NCBI GenBank assembly: GCA_012295275.1
Contig: CM022671.1
Coordinates: 7,271,227-7,333,226, forward strand
Reading direction: 5' to 3'
Length of the DNA: 62,000 bases
Origin: Chrysomallon squamiferum
Lineage: Eukaryota > Mollusca > Gastropoda > Neomphalida > Peltospiridae
Shown here: positions 1 through 13,252 of the stretch, piece after piece
How the letters are laid out: every line of letters starts with the position of its first letter
Position numbering within the stretch: position 1 is the stretch's first letter
Notes under the pieces: generated by a model
Seen by the model: only the letters and a program-made list of their open reading frames with translations
What the model was told of the DNA's origin: nothing
Databases searched by the model: none
Translations under genes and position numbers: made by a program

Positions 1-99
1 CATACTGTGAAACTGTCTTTGATAAACCAGTCACGAAGCATTGATGGGAACTGGAGATAGCTTAAGAACGGAAGAGAATTCATGATATAATTAATACAT

Positions 100-103
100 A
101 CAA

Positions 104-145
<42 letters not shown>

Positions 146-400
146 ACACACACACACATATATACACAAACATACATATACATATATAAATAAATACATA
201 CATATTTACTTACATACATACATACTGGCGTACATACAACCATGAATATATATATATATATACACACACAACACAAACACACACACATGTATGTATGTAT
301 ATATCTTAACTACAGATACACACATATATACATACAGATATAAACAGACACCAATGCTCGCACACACTCACACACACGCACACACACACACACACACATT
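100..400. repeat. (CA)n and CATA-rich array
   Basis: (CA)n at 105-158 grades into CATA/TATA-rich sequence and a second CA run at 361-398. Confidence 0.95.
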
Positions 401-727
401 TGCCTTGCCCCGGGCGCTGGCAACCAACATACACATAATGCATATTCCTAGTTTACATTCTTTCGTAAGGGTTCTGTGCACTTCTGTGTAATATTTATAA
501 CTTTCTTGCAAGTTTCCTACATCAGCTAATAGCACACTACTGTCTATAACTTTTGTATCTTTCTCCTAACTTTTTTCCCCGAGACTTCAAGCACTACTAG
601 TTGCACGAGAATGTTTATTGTCGTTCCTCATGCTACATGAACTGGTAATGCAGAGCAGTGTTTATGACAGCCTATTCCAGTACAGTTCTTCTCTTGAGAA
701 AACTTTTTCCATTCAGTTCCCATTCTC
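401..727. other. Unassigned intergenic sequence
   Basis: Non-repetitive, AT-rich sequence between the CA array and the minisatellite. I see no gene or RNA structure in it. Confidence 0.4.
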
Positions 728-1275
728 ACATTCAGAAAGTCTGTATCACCGTTATTTTCTTGTAGTAACTTGATTTATTTAGCTATAATAACTTGATAAT
801 GTTCTGTAGTTCTGTAAGACTATCATTTACTTGTAATAAATAACTAGTTAACATTCAGTAATTCTGTAACACTGTTATTTATTTGTAGTAACTTGATAAT
901 ATTCAGTAGTTCTGTAAAATTGTTATGTACTTGTCGTTATTTGTTAATATTCAGTACATCTGTAACAGTTACTTACTTGTAGTAAGTTGTTAATAATATT
1001 CAGCAGTTCTGTAACATCGTTATTTTGTTCTAGTTATTTGTTAATATTCAATACATCTGTAACACTGTTATTTACTTGTAGTAATAATATTCAGTTCTGT
1101 AACATTGTTATTTTGCTGTAATAACTTGTTAATATTCAGTAATTCTGTAACACTGCTATTTCATTACAATAAGTTGTTAATAATATTCAGTACGTCTGTA
1201 ACACGTTTATTTAGTTGTAGCATTGTTAATATTCTGTAGCTCCGTAACACTGTTATTTACCTCTAACAACTTGTC
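728..1275. repeat. Degenerate minisatellite, about 44-52 bp unit, about 11 copies
   Basis: The unit reads roughly TTAATATTCAGTA, TTCTGTAACACTGTTATTT, ACTTGTAGTAACTTG. Copies start near 730, 798, 850, 900, 945, 990, 1042, 1086, 1130, 1180 and 1226. They differ by substitutions and small indels, so the array is old. Confidence 0.9.
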
Positions 1276-2036
1276 AATATTTCTTCGCTTATTTTCTTGT
1301 TGTCGACCTTGTAATGAAATGCTCAGAGCACAGCAATGTTCATCAACAGTATTACATCGATTCGACAACGCGAGGTATGCTACTGTGGAGTTCATTGCCA
1401 TGGCGTTCTGTTCTTTTTGCAATAAGATGGATCACTCGAGGTTGTCTGAAAGGTAAACTAGCGAGAATCTGTATCCATCTCTTACGCTGAGACTTGTTAT
1501 TAGCTGAGTTTTGAAAAAGAACTATAAGCAGTAGAAGATTCTTTCTGTCAAACACGTTTAGAGTTACGTGACGTTTTTAGCAGTGTACCAGATGTAAAAC
1601 GTGAACTGTTTGGGATTTGAAGAGTCGTTAGTTACAATCGTCGTTTCTTGAATTCATTCTGAAACAAAATGTCCAAGACAGCAGAGTTCTGATACTCACT
1701 CGCGTGTCTAGATAAATGTGATTTCTTCTGTTGAAGTTAGAATCAGTATTTCTTAACAAGCATTATTGTTTCATATTCCTTTCTCAAAGACGTATGCATG
1801 TATATGTATGTATTCATGTGTGTCTGTTTGTGTGTACGTACGTATGTATGTATGTATGTGTATGTGTGTATGTGTGTGTATGATTTTTTTTTTTTTTTTT
1901 TTTTTTTAACGGACAGGATCTAATTACCAATAAGGTTCTGGCTAATACAGTTTTGTTGTTGTTGTTGTTGTTTTTCCCTTTCTGAAACATCCCTGCAATT
2001 TCTGATTTTCTAAGAATTTCTTATCAAAAAAAGCAA
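1276..2036. other. Unassigned intergenic sequence
   Basis: Mostly unique, with a TGTA/TGTG run at about 1799-1881 and poly(T) at 1883-1907. Short frames at 1207-1555 overlap on both strands and show no conserved motif, so no gene is called. Confidence 0.4.
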
Positions 2037-2175
2037 TGACGTCATAGTTATTTATACGTGTTTACAGCCCGTCGGGCGTATCGTTTACAAAATCCCGTCA
2101 CTTCAACTGTGTTTACTTGGAGCAGTATAAATAGCAATTACATAACGACCCCTTCGGTTTATAACATCATCAGTC
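2037..2175 (+). promoter_or_regulatory. Promoter-like arrangement: full CRE and TATA box
   Basis: A palindromic CRE (TGACGTCA) at 2037-2044 lies about 80 bp upstream of TATAAATA at 2126-2133, and TCAGTC (Inr-like) follows at 2170-2175, a little farther than the usual 30 bp. No coding region is recognised downstream; the next 100 bp run into a (TTCA/TTCG) array. It may be a pol II promoter of a non-coding RNA, or chance. Confidence 0.3.
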
Positions 2176-2230
2176 TCAAGTGTAATTTATACACAATAAA
2201 CCGTTGGTCAGACGTGTAGGTGTGGCTAAA

Positions 2231-2374
2231 TTCATTCATTCATTCGTTCGTTCGTTCGTTCATTATTATTATTTTATTTTTCGTCAAAGAGTTTTTCCGT
2301 CATGCCTTTCATGGACACAAAGTCGAAATCTTTAATTTTTTCCAGTTCTGTACGTCGTTACCTATTATCTGCAT

Positions 2375-2413
<39 letters not shown>

Positions 2414-2739
2414 GTTCAGATCTGTATTATAGAAAAAATCCTTTCGTTTTGCCATAGTTCCATGCTTTAGTGTAATGTTTCTTGGATGTAACTGTTTAAA
2501 CATATCAATGCTGAGTTTTGACAGAGGGTTCTGTCCAAGACACACACAGAGATACCTGTAAGCGCGGTGCTTTAAGTATACCCGTGTACTTTTACAAATC
2601 TTTTGTTATAAGATTAACCGACAACAGGTGCTTTCTTCGATTGCTGTTTACTCAGTAACGCGTGCAAGATTACTTTCTTAAAATACTAGTATTCAATTCT
2701 GAAGATTACTTACTGCTGAAATACACACAATTTTTTTTT

Positions 2740-2771
<32 letters not shown>

Positions 2772-3066
2772 GGTACGGTTGTTATTAACTTCACAGATAG
2801 ACCACTGATTTGATTATTATCTGAACTTAAATAAATATTAAAAAAAAGAGAGAGCAAAGAGCTTATTACATCATGTTTGAGCGAAGCAGTGATGGTCTAG
2901 ATAACTGGGGCAAAAAATAAAATATTCGCGAAATTTATCTTCGTCAAGAGATCAGATTGTTTACTTGAAGGCAAACATCAGCTGATTTACTCCAAGGGCT
3001 GAAAAACATCAGCGGCATCAGGGGAAAATTACAAACACTGTTAACTACATCACCCCTCCCGTTTTA

Positions 3067-3068
<2 letters not shown>
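2231..3068. other. Intergenic: TTCA/TTCG run, long poly(T) tracts
   Basis: (TTCA)/(TTCG) at 2231-2265, poly(T) of 34 bp at 2376-2409, and a second interrupted poly(T) at 2731-2771. The remainder is unique, AT-rich sequence with no gene seen. Confidence 0.6.

Positions 3069-3143
<75 letters not shown>
3069..3143. repeat. (GA)n microsatellite
   Basis: Pure run of about 75 bp. The Arg-Glu frame across it is an artefact. Confidence 0.98.
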
Positions 3144-3146
<3 letters not shown>

Positions 3147-3813
3147 ATTTTCGAGGTTTGATTCGTGAGCCATCATTCTTTGAACAAGAAACCACTTTTA
3201 CTTTTTACGATTTTACGTTATTTCTAAAAGAAATGACAGCTATATCTTAAAAGTTATCTGTTGATTTGTCTTAGCAAATGATACATAGAATAAAGATATG
3301 AAAAACAAATCAGTTTTACCCTTAACGTCTCACAGTTTGAGGAAATATTGAAAAATATAAGACCATTAACTCTAACCATTATTAAAATTGATTTATCTAT
3401 TCCAAAATGTAAAAAAAAAAAAAAAAATTAAAAAATAAAGAATACAAATGTAGATACTGTTAAGAAAAATTAACATTATCGCTGTCATACCTTTTTTCTT
3501 TTTAAAAGAAAAGAAAAGAAAAGAAACATGAAAAACCCAAATAAATACAAGTGCAATAGTAGGCGAAAAATGTCTTGTAAAAAAAAAAAAAAAAAAAAAA
3601 TGTTGCAATTACGTATAGGCCTTGCTAAAAATGGATTAGTCAGAAGATGCAACAAATTAGCTTAATTGTCCTGATATTTATAGCACAACATATTCTTAGT
3701 CATTTTAACGAAATTTATTAAGTTCCTTGCTATATATGCATGTGTATGTAGGTGTGTATGAATGTACGTGTGTCTTGATTTCGTGAAGCAAATCTTACGA
3801 AAAATGTGCCCAA

Positions 3814-3856
<43 letters not shown>

Positions 3857-5004
3857 GTGTATCATCTTTCTTTATGTGTATTATTATTAATTTCGGACTA
3901 TTAATGGTTCTTTATTATTATTTCATGTTATTTCTGCTATTGTTTACGTGTGTAAATATAATATAGATATCTGAGTGTACGTGTGTGGTAAAAAACATGA
4001 TTTATATTGCCTGGTTCACAATACGACCGTGCTATCTTCTCCGAACATTTCTTCTGATATGAACACATCAAAAAAGCTTCAACAAAACGGTTTGGAAATT
4101 ATTCGTGTTTATATTTCCACGTCTTAACATATCTCGGTCATTTTTGTGCGCGAAATCGCACAAGCTTTCGTCAACAGCGAAATTAGCAATATATTCTTTG
4201 CAAGTGAATCCGTTTGTTTATGATGGACTGTGGAAGAAAAACAAGAATGTCTATATTTTCCCACGAAATAAAAGAGGCTTTGGTGAAAAGCAAGTGTATT
4301 TAGAGTGAAAATATCAGACCAGTAAACAAATGCATTGATAAGCGAACGTGATTTATATAACAGGGTTGTATTTAGGTTTTTGGCACATACGCATACACAC
4401 ACTCACAACGAGTGGAATGTTCCAGATCTATACGCCATTTGCTTACCGTTCTGACGTCAGTTACGCTCCACTTCTTCACCAATATGATTCGCCGTTTTCC
4501 ATTGGATGTTTCTGGGCCAGACGGGTTATTTGGTACTCTACGTGAAGAGTTCTTTATGGATGTATAACTCGAAGCAGTGTTTGTGTTTCAAATTATGTGC
4601 AATGATGGGTGGTTTTGTGTGTTGTTTTCATTTTTTTTTTTATTTTTTTTTTTTTTTTTTTGTTATTGTTCTTGTTTGCTTGAGATTTTGCCTTGCGTAA
4701 GAATTGCTTCTTTTAACTACAGCAGAAAGAATTGTATTAAAAATAATAATCTTCATTAAACGATGTAAACATATACTTTAGTTTTGATTTAAAAAGAAAT
4801 GATGTGTGTGTATACGCTTTTATTTTTTCAAAATAGTTCCTAATTATTAGTTGGTAATACATTTACTAATTCACCATGAAACAAAAATAAACATTACAGA
4901 GACAAAGGCAAAAACGAAAGACAAGAAAAGAAAAAAAAAAAAACTATTAAAACTAACAATTAAAAAAAAAAAGCCAGACGTGTTTCAGTTACACGAGAAA
5001 TAAA
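3144..5004. other. Intergenic: poly(A)/poly(T) tracts and (AAT)n array
   Basis: (AAT)n at 3815-3854 and poly(A) at 3579-3600 and 3411-3427. A more balanced stretch at 4010-4560 contains several CpGs but only short overlapping frames. No gene is called. Confidence 0.5.
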
Positions 5005-5384
5005 GCGAGTCGACGCATGACCTCGTTTCTCTAATTTATTATCCAATTTTATCTCTACAAAACAGATAACACAAACTTTATATCCCAGTTGAAAACGTAA
5101 ACATTACGTCGAATGATCAACAAGCCTTATAACAAACAATTCCAAAAGCGATCTGATCTGGCAGAGATTATAAAGACCAAACCTTAGGCTTAATAAATAC
5201 ACTGCTGTGAACCAGGAAAGGTAGATTTTTAAGACGATTGGGTGTGAATGTCTTTTCTAGGGTGCTTAAGGAGCACCATCCCAATAGATAAGATTTCGTC
5301 ACCTAGGTCAAACGATGACGTGTTTTCATTGTACGGTCAGGATAGTAAAATAACAATTGTTATTATTCGCTTAAGTCTTGGCTC
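5005..5384. repeat. Diverged segmental duplication, copy 1
   Basis: Begins GTCGACGCATGACCTC and ends with AAGTCTTGGCTCA. Ordered matches to 5657-6030 include ACGCATGACCTC, CTAATTTATTATCCAA, AACATTACGTC and GGTCAGGATAGTAAAATA (copy 2: GGATCAGGATAGTAAAATA). The two copies are separated by an (AG)n tract. Confidence 0.85.
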
Positions 5385-5524
5385 AAAAAAGAGGAGTTCC
5401 TTATGAATATGTAGATTTAACAGTCGAGTTGTTTGCGATTAAAGGTACGATCAGAACGCTTAAAGAACGTTTCACTTGTCTAATTTATTTTTTATTTTTT
5501 AAATAATAATAATAAGTAATAAGT

Positions 5525-5529
<5 letters not shown>

Positions 5530-5594
<65 letters not shown>
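5530..5594. repeat. (AG)n microsatellite
   Basis: Pure AG dinucleotide run lying between the two copies of the 375-bp duplication. Confidence 0.98.
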
Positions 5595-5596
<2 letters not shown>

Positions 5597-5656
5597 AAAA
5601 TAATCCAGAATTCGTTTCGTTATAACAGATCAAACCCAGAGGTGTGAAAATTAAAG

Positions 5657-6030
5657 GCGTCAACGCATGACCTCATTACTCTAATTTATTATCCAAAGAA
5701 CCGATCTTATCTCCACAAACATAAACATTACGTCAAACAGTCAACAAGCCCATAACAAACAATTTCAACGCGATAAAATTTCAGACAGACAAAATGTACA
5801 CCAAACCTTACCTCGCATCCAGGGTCAATAAATATGGATATATTACAATCTGAAGAGGTTGGGGTGTGGGTTGCCTTTTTACTGGGTGCATAATAACCAT
5901 TCCCCCAAAAAGATACGTTTGTTTGTGAACAGATAGACGAGTCAATCTCTTCGTAAACAGTAAAATATGTTTATGTTGCTGGATCAGGATAGTAAAATAT
6001 AATTTATTATTCGTTGAGACTGAGGTCGAA
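5657..6030. repeat. Diverged segmental duplication, copy 2
   Basis: Second copy of the block at 5005-5384 in direct orientation. It carries independent small indels and no coding frame conserved between the two copies, so it is non-coding duplicated sequence. Confidence 0.85.
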
Positions 6031-6147
6031 ATAAACAACAAGTTATCATGAATTAATATGTTCAATCTGTTCAACTCAAATAATTTTTTAAAATGTATTT
6101 GTCTAGTGATAGTTTTCTGAATTTATCGTGTGTTTCAAAATTGTTTT

Positions 6148-6148
<1 letters not shown>

Positions 6149-6181
<33 letters not shown>

Positions 6182-6285
6182 GTAGTAGTAGTCGTAGTAG
6201 TAGCAGAAGTAATAGTAGTAGTAGTAGCAGAAGTAATAGTAGTAGTAGTAGTAGTAGCAGCAGAAGTAATAGTAGTAGTAGTAGC

Positions 6286-6355
<70 letters not shown>

Positions 6356-6356
6356 T
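6149..6356. repeat. Compound (ATT)n-(GTA/AGC)n array
   Basis: (ATT)n at 6150-6180 passes into GTA/AGT trinucleotides with AGCAGA interruptions up to 6356. Frames that read as polyserine or polyvaline are artefacts. Confidence 0.97.
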
Positions 6357-8146
<1,790 letters not shown>

Positions 8147-8186
8147 GCAAAACATTCCAGAAATAACGTTATTCCTTGATTACAGT

Positions 8187-8298
8187 TAATTATTATTATT
8201 ATATGAGAACAGATTTATGTACAGAACCGGTAACAGTCAGGACTGATCCAATGAGACTCCTTAGACAAATACTCTACCAATGAGCTACTGCAACCGGC
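8187..8298 (-). mobile_element. tRNA-derived SINE (head plus ATT tail)
   Basis: Read on the minus strand from 8298, GCCGGTTG begins a tRNA-like head, with A-box-like TAGCTCATTGG (8287-8277) and B-box-like GGATCAGTCCT (8249-8239), then TTACCGGT as a degenerate acceptor 3' strand. It ends in a short (AAT/ATT) tail at 8187-8203. The spacing of A and B boxes is tRNA-like. It is not a functional tRNA because the stems are imperfect. Confidence 0.7.
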
Positions 8299-8479
8299 TA
8301 TTGTTGTGCATATATATGATGAGGTCACCTAGCCAGTGGGGAATAACATGTCATATATATATGTTTATTGTTTTTGTAGCAGATGTTTTACTTATGCACA
8401 AAATACCAAAGGAGAGTGTTTGCAGTATTCGTTACGGTTTTGTCATTGTTGTTACAGCTATTTTTGATATTTTGTTCTA

Positions 8480-8515
8480 TTGTTGTCGTTGCCGTTGTTG
8501 TTGTTGTTGTTGTTA

Positions 8516-8564
<49 letters not shown>

Positions 8565-8795
8565 TTTGTTGCTATTATTATTACTTGTAGCAGTAATAGT
8601 AGTATACGTATAAATAGTAGTAAATGTTGTAGTAGTAATATTTGATGCAGTTATAGAAAACATTATAGCAGTTGTTGTAGACGTAGTAGTAATAGAAAGG
8701 TAGTAAAAGTAATAGTAGTAATATTAGATGTAGTAGTGGTAGTAGTTATAGTGGTGTGGTGGTAATGGTTTTAGTAGTGACAGTGGTATACGTAA

Positions 8796-8833
<38 letters not shown>

Positions 8834-9000
8834 CTGTTGGCAGTCGTTTTGTTGCTGCTGTGTTATTGTTGTAGCAATATTAGCTACTTGTATTAAAAAA
8901 TATATAAAAATAAAAATTAAAAACATATAGATACACACACACACAGACACACAAACACAGACACGCACACACACACACAGACACACAAACACACTTACTA
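8480..9000. repeat. (TTG)n-(ATT)n-(GTA)n compound arrays and CA run
   Basis: (TTG) about 8493-8520, (ATT) 8521-8562, degenerate GTA/AGT trinucleotides 8584-8833, and CA-rich 8933-8994. All frames across it are low-complexity. Confidence 0.95.
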
Positions 9001-9314
9001 TCGCAAGTTTGTACTTATCATTTTCAAAATTCTTGCCATTTCTCAAGCGGAGCGCCCCACTTCAGGTAAATGCGATGATCAGAGTACAACAGCGCTGTAC
9101 CGTGGCGTTGTCGACGTCGTTGTAGAAGACCAGCAGAGCGTCGACAGCGACAGACACGCAGCGCGAAGCACGTGACGTTGATAAAGCCCAGTTTCCACGT
9201 TCCGTGGCTCGCTTTATCAGCAGATAATCAAATTAGACTTGATAGCTTGCTGTGTGAAGTTTCACATTTTCAACGTCTGGGCTGTACGTGAACTGTTTCA
9301 CGTTTTGTTTGTGT

Positions 9315-9316
<2 letters not shown>
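9001..9316. other. CpG-rich unique island between microsatellites
   Basis: About 300 bp of balanced composition with many CpGs, a CACGTGACG E-box/CRE-like motif near 9170 and short repeats of GTCGACG/GCGTCGACAGCG. A candidate cis-regulatory element; no coding frame is convincing. Confidence 0.35.
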
Positions 9317-9404
<88 letters not shown>

Positions 9405-9650
9405 TAGACAGACAGACAGACCCACATATGTGTGTGTTTATATTATATATAAAAACTTACACATAGATACGCACATACATACATACATACATACATACAT
9501 ACATTCATACATACATACATACATACATGCATGCATGCATATAAATTAATATATACACAAACAAAAAAGACACACATTTACAGATACACACATACGTAAA
9601 CACACACATATATATACAAATACACATACACACTCAAACATACTTCGTAT

Positions 9651-9697
<47 letters not shown>

Positions 9698-9788
9698 TCC
9701 ATAAATACATACGCATTTACACGCAGTTACAAATATACAAATATCAATACTATGTTACAGAGATCAATAAAAAAAGAAGTAAAAAATA

Positions 9789-9835
<47 letters not shown>
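9317..9835. repeat. Compound GT-GA-CAGA, CATA, AT and GT arrays
   Basis: (GT)n 9317-9347, (GA)n 9348-9388, (CAGA/CAGATA)n 9389-9420, (CATA)n about 9471-9540, (AT)n 9665-9694 and (GT)n 9790-9831. Confidence 0.96.
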
Positions 9836-9836
<1 letters not shown>

Positions 9837-10204
9837 TAACCCAAACCATGAACAAGAACTGTGCTTTACGTTCTGATAACTTAAGGTGAAAGTTTACACT
9901 TGTCATTTCACAAAATGTCGTAGTCTCTTACGACAACATGTTAATATTGATAATGTTATCAAAACTATTAAATCTGTATGACAAGATTAAACGTAATGCT
10001 TCAGACATGTTCTGTATTTGTATATATGTACACGAGACAGACTCAAGTGGCTGGATAACAGTAAACTCTTTAGTGATTCTTAAGTAACGGTGAGATCTTT
10101 CCTACCAGTTTTACTGCTGCTAAGGTTATCGCCAAAAGTACTGCTAACACTCATACTTTACCAGCTTTACCATACTTTACGATCTTAAGTTTTGCTATAG
10201 TTCA
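9836..10204. other. Unassigned intergenic sequence
   Basis: Unique AT-rich sequence between arrays. No gene or RNA is seen. Confidence 0.4.
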
Positions 10205-10483
10205 TATTAGAATTACCACTACCAGTAGTAACAATAGAAATAATAGATACGGTACCCGTAGTAGTAATAATAGTACAGAGGTCATGTAGTGTAGACATAG
10301 AAGTGGTAGTAGTAGTAGTAGTAGCAGCAGCAGCAGTAGTAATAGTACTAGTAGAAGTAGTAGTAGCGGTAACAGTAGTAACAGAAGTAGTAGTAGAAGC
10401 AGCAGTAGTAGCGTAGTAGTAGTAGAGTAGTTGTAGAGGTAATATTAGTAGTAGTAACAATACAAGTAACAGAGTCGGTACCT

Positions 10484-10548
<65 letters not shown>

Positions 10549-10950
10549 GGAGTATAATAGTAGTAATAGTATAGTAGTAGTAATAGTAGTAGTAGTAGTG
10601 TTAAATTTTTTTAGCAGAAATAGTAGTAATAGAGGCAACAGTAGCAGCAGTAGTAGTAATAGTGGTAGTGGTAGTGGTAGTAATAGTAGTAATAGTAATA
10701 GTAGTAGCCGCAGCAGCGGTAGTGGTAGTAGTAATAGTGGTGGTGGTAGTAGTAGCAGTAGTATTAATAGTAGTGAAAGTATTAGTAGTGGCTGTGGTAG
10801 TGGTGGTAATATTATTAGTAGTTGTAATTATGGTAGTAGTAGTAATTGTTGTTGTACTTTAGTTGTTGTAAGAACTAACAGTACTGAACATGGTGGTTAT
10901 TCATCTGTTGTAGTAGTAGCAGTAGAAGCAGTAGTAATAGTACCAGAGAG
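10205..10950. repeat. Degenerate (GTA)n trinucleotide field, about 750 bp
   Basis: An almost continuous field of AGT/GTA/AAT/AGC/GGT triplets. It produces overlapping open frames in all phases of both strands that read as Ser-, Val- or Thr-rich protein. The same bias in every frame shows that it is repeat-driven and not coding. A short CAGA run follows at 10969-10987. Confidence 0.95.
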
Positions 10951-10999
10951 AGAAAGAGTGAGAGAGAGACAGACAGACAGACAGACAAAGTATAATTTC

Positions 11000-11550
11000 G
11001 GTTTTCACGATGCATACCTTCATGCTGTAAATAAATAGCTAAAACGCAAATATTAATATATCTTTAATCGCATATGATCGTCTGCGCATGTCCTCACATG
11101 GAGATAGGGACCCCACGTCAGTCGATTCTTCACTGCCGCATGTGTTTAACCTCTAGACATAATTATGAATGAACGTGCTATTGGATAAAAGTACACGGTT
11201 TCACGTTCTTGTCGGAAACACGTCGTGGCTGTAATCTTAAACGGAAGCATGGCCATTCTCCGGAGAACAGGTTGCGATAAACGTGACGTCTAAACGCTTG
11301 ATTCCGCGAAACTGCCGCAAGGCTACAGTTTATGATTAACTATGCAAGGCGCGCAAGTCAAAGTAATTTTCCGATGTTACTAAAAGGAACAGCCCTTTTG
11401 GGAATTGTTGGCGTTGGTTCGCTGATGTAGAAATAATTACATTTTGCTGTGGAAATAAAATTTTAAAATAGAACGTACAGATAAATAAATCAGTTACAGT
11501 CTGGTTGTTATCTGCTATTTTGTACATCACAGTATTTATCTTATTACTGG

Positions 11551-11552
<2 letters not shown>
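11000..11552. other. CpG-rich unique intergenic sequence
   Basis: Contains ACGTGACGTC near 11280, GCGCGC near 11350 and many other CpGs, unlike the gene body to the right. No conserved coding frame; possibly regulatory. Confidence 0.4.

Positions 11553-11631
<79 letters not shown>
11553..11631. repeat. (TC)n microsatellite
   Basis: Pure run of about 78 bp, followed immediately by TATG-type repeats. Confidence 0.98.
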
Positions 11632-11636
<5 letters not shown>

Positions 11637-11639
11637 CAT

Positions 11640-12090
11640 GTACATATATATATGCAAATGTATATGTAACCATATATCTACGTGTATACATATATGTATA
11701 CGTAAACATATATGTATGTGAATGTATGTTTGTGTAGGTATTTATGTATATATGAATACTTCCGCATGTATGAATATATGAACATTTTTATGTCGTTACC
11801 ATTAGTTTATGGACTGAAATTGTTAGTTCGTAACTATTTTATTACTTTTTATCACTAACAGCATGATAAAATTAGTAATGTATAAATGTATATATGTATG
11901 TATGTATGTGTGTGTGTGTCTGTGCGTATGTATATATGTATTTATATATGTATGTATGTGTGTTTGTATGTATGTATGTGTGTACGTATATATATGTATG
12001 TATGTTTAAATGTAGGTATGAATGTATGTACGAATGAATGTAAGTATATATGTATGTATGTATGTATATATGTATGTATGAAGACAAGCG
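11640..12090. repeat. (TATG)n / TGTA-rich arrays
   Basis: Imperfect tetranucleotide repeats at 11640-11760 and 11885-12080 with ATGAATG and TGTG variants, separated by about 120 bp of unique AT-rich sequence. Confidence 0.93.
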
Positions 12091-12540
12091 TGCGTATGTT
12101 TATGTGTGTATCTTGTTTACCGTTGTTACTGTTACTGTTGTTTGTTTGTTGTGATAAAACATTCCGAAACGATAGCACTGTTCTGCACTGGATAACCGTC
12201 TACCTGCTAAAGACACAGTAATCGGATAAAAATAATGTCGGACACTGCATGCCATTTCACGAGATAAGGATACAGTCGTTGTTGTTCTCGAACTTATAGA
12301 TCAGTGCCATCGCCACAGATGCTTATTTCAGTGGTTACACGTCATAAACGATGTTTTCCTACGTCATCTACGTCTGGCTATCTAACTCATTCTCACTGAG
12401 AATGAATCAAACAGCAGTAAAATTCTGCCATTAAACATCTTCACCCCGTTGTCCTTATCTCGACCAACCTACCATTAGCTTAGTTGTTTTTCACAACAAG
12501 TTTAAACCGTTCCTACGTTTGGGCTAAAGAAGATACGTAA
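12091..12540. other. Unassigned intergenic sequence
   Basis: Unique sequence with scattered CpGs. No gene is seen. Confidence 0.4.
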
Positions 12541-12760
12541 AAAGAATTAAAGAAAGAAAGAAAGAAAGAAATGTTAAAGTATGAAACACAAATGTTAAAG
12601 AAGATATGAAAAGGAGAAAGGGAAAAAAGAAAGAAAAAAAAAGAAGAAAATAAAAACGTACGATAAACGTTAAAGAAAGCATCAAAAAAAAAAAGGTGGG
12701 GTAAAAGGAGGGAAAAAAAGAAGAAGAAGAAGACGAAAAACAAGGGAAAAAATAAACGGT
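12541..12760. repeat. Polypurine-rich tract (AAAG/GAAA/AAG)
   Basis: About 220 bp that is overwhelmingly A and G on the plus strand, including (AAAG)n and (AAG)n runs. The complementary strand is pyrimidine-rich, so an H-DNA/triplex structure is conceivable. Confidence 0.9.
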
Positions 12761-13212
12761 TGTAAATCTGATGGTGCATAAGATCGAGTGTTTATTATGT
12801 GCGGAATTCTACAAGAACGAATGCCAACACGATGCTAATTTAACAGACGTCTTTCAAACGAGATGAACTCTGCCGTAATCTTCAGCCAAGTGCAGGAATT
12901 CAGAACAAAGTGTTTTCACACTATTTTCGAAGCGATCGGTAAACACGGTGCTATTGAATGAAAATGGCTAGCACCTCTGAGATTGCAGGACAAGAAAATA
13001 TAATAAAAGCCAGCATTCTTATCATTAGAAAGTGATAAATGAAGACGAGGAGAGCATCTTCCTCGCAGCGTTGTCGTGGTAGTTTACAAGCTCGAGGTGT
13101 CTGTGTTATCGTTAACATAGTGTGGAGGATTTTAAATAGTTAATAAACTGTGGTTGATAACACAAGCCTCAGAACTTTCACTTTTTTCAAAAGCTGTCTG
13201 TTGAACTGCTTG

Positions 13213-13252
<40 letters not shown>

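Noticed and set aside
8187-8298. Functional tRNA gene on the minus strand
   Set aside because: A and B boxes are degenerate, the stems pair poorly, and an ATT tail follows, which is typical of a SINE.
10538-11038. 166-codon Ser/Gly/Asn-rich frame
   Set aside because: Created by the GTA trinucleotide field; all phases of both strands are similarly open.
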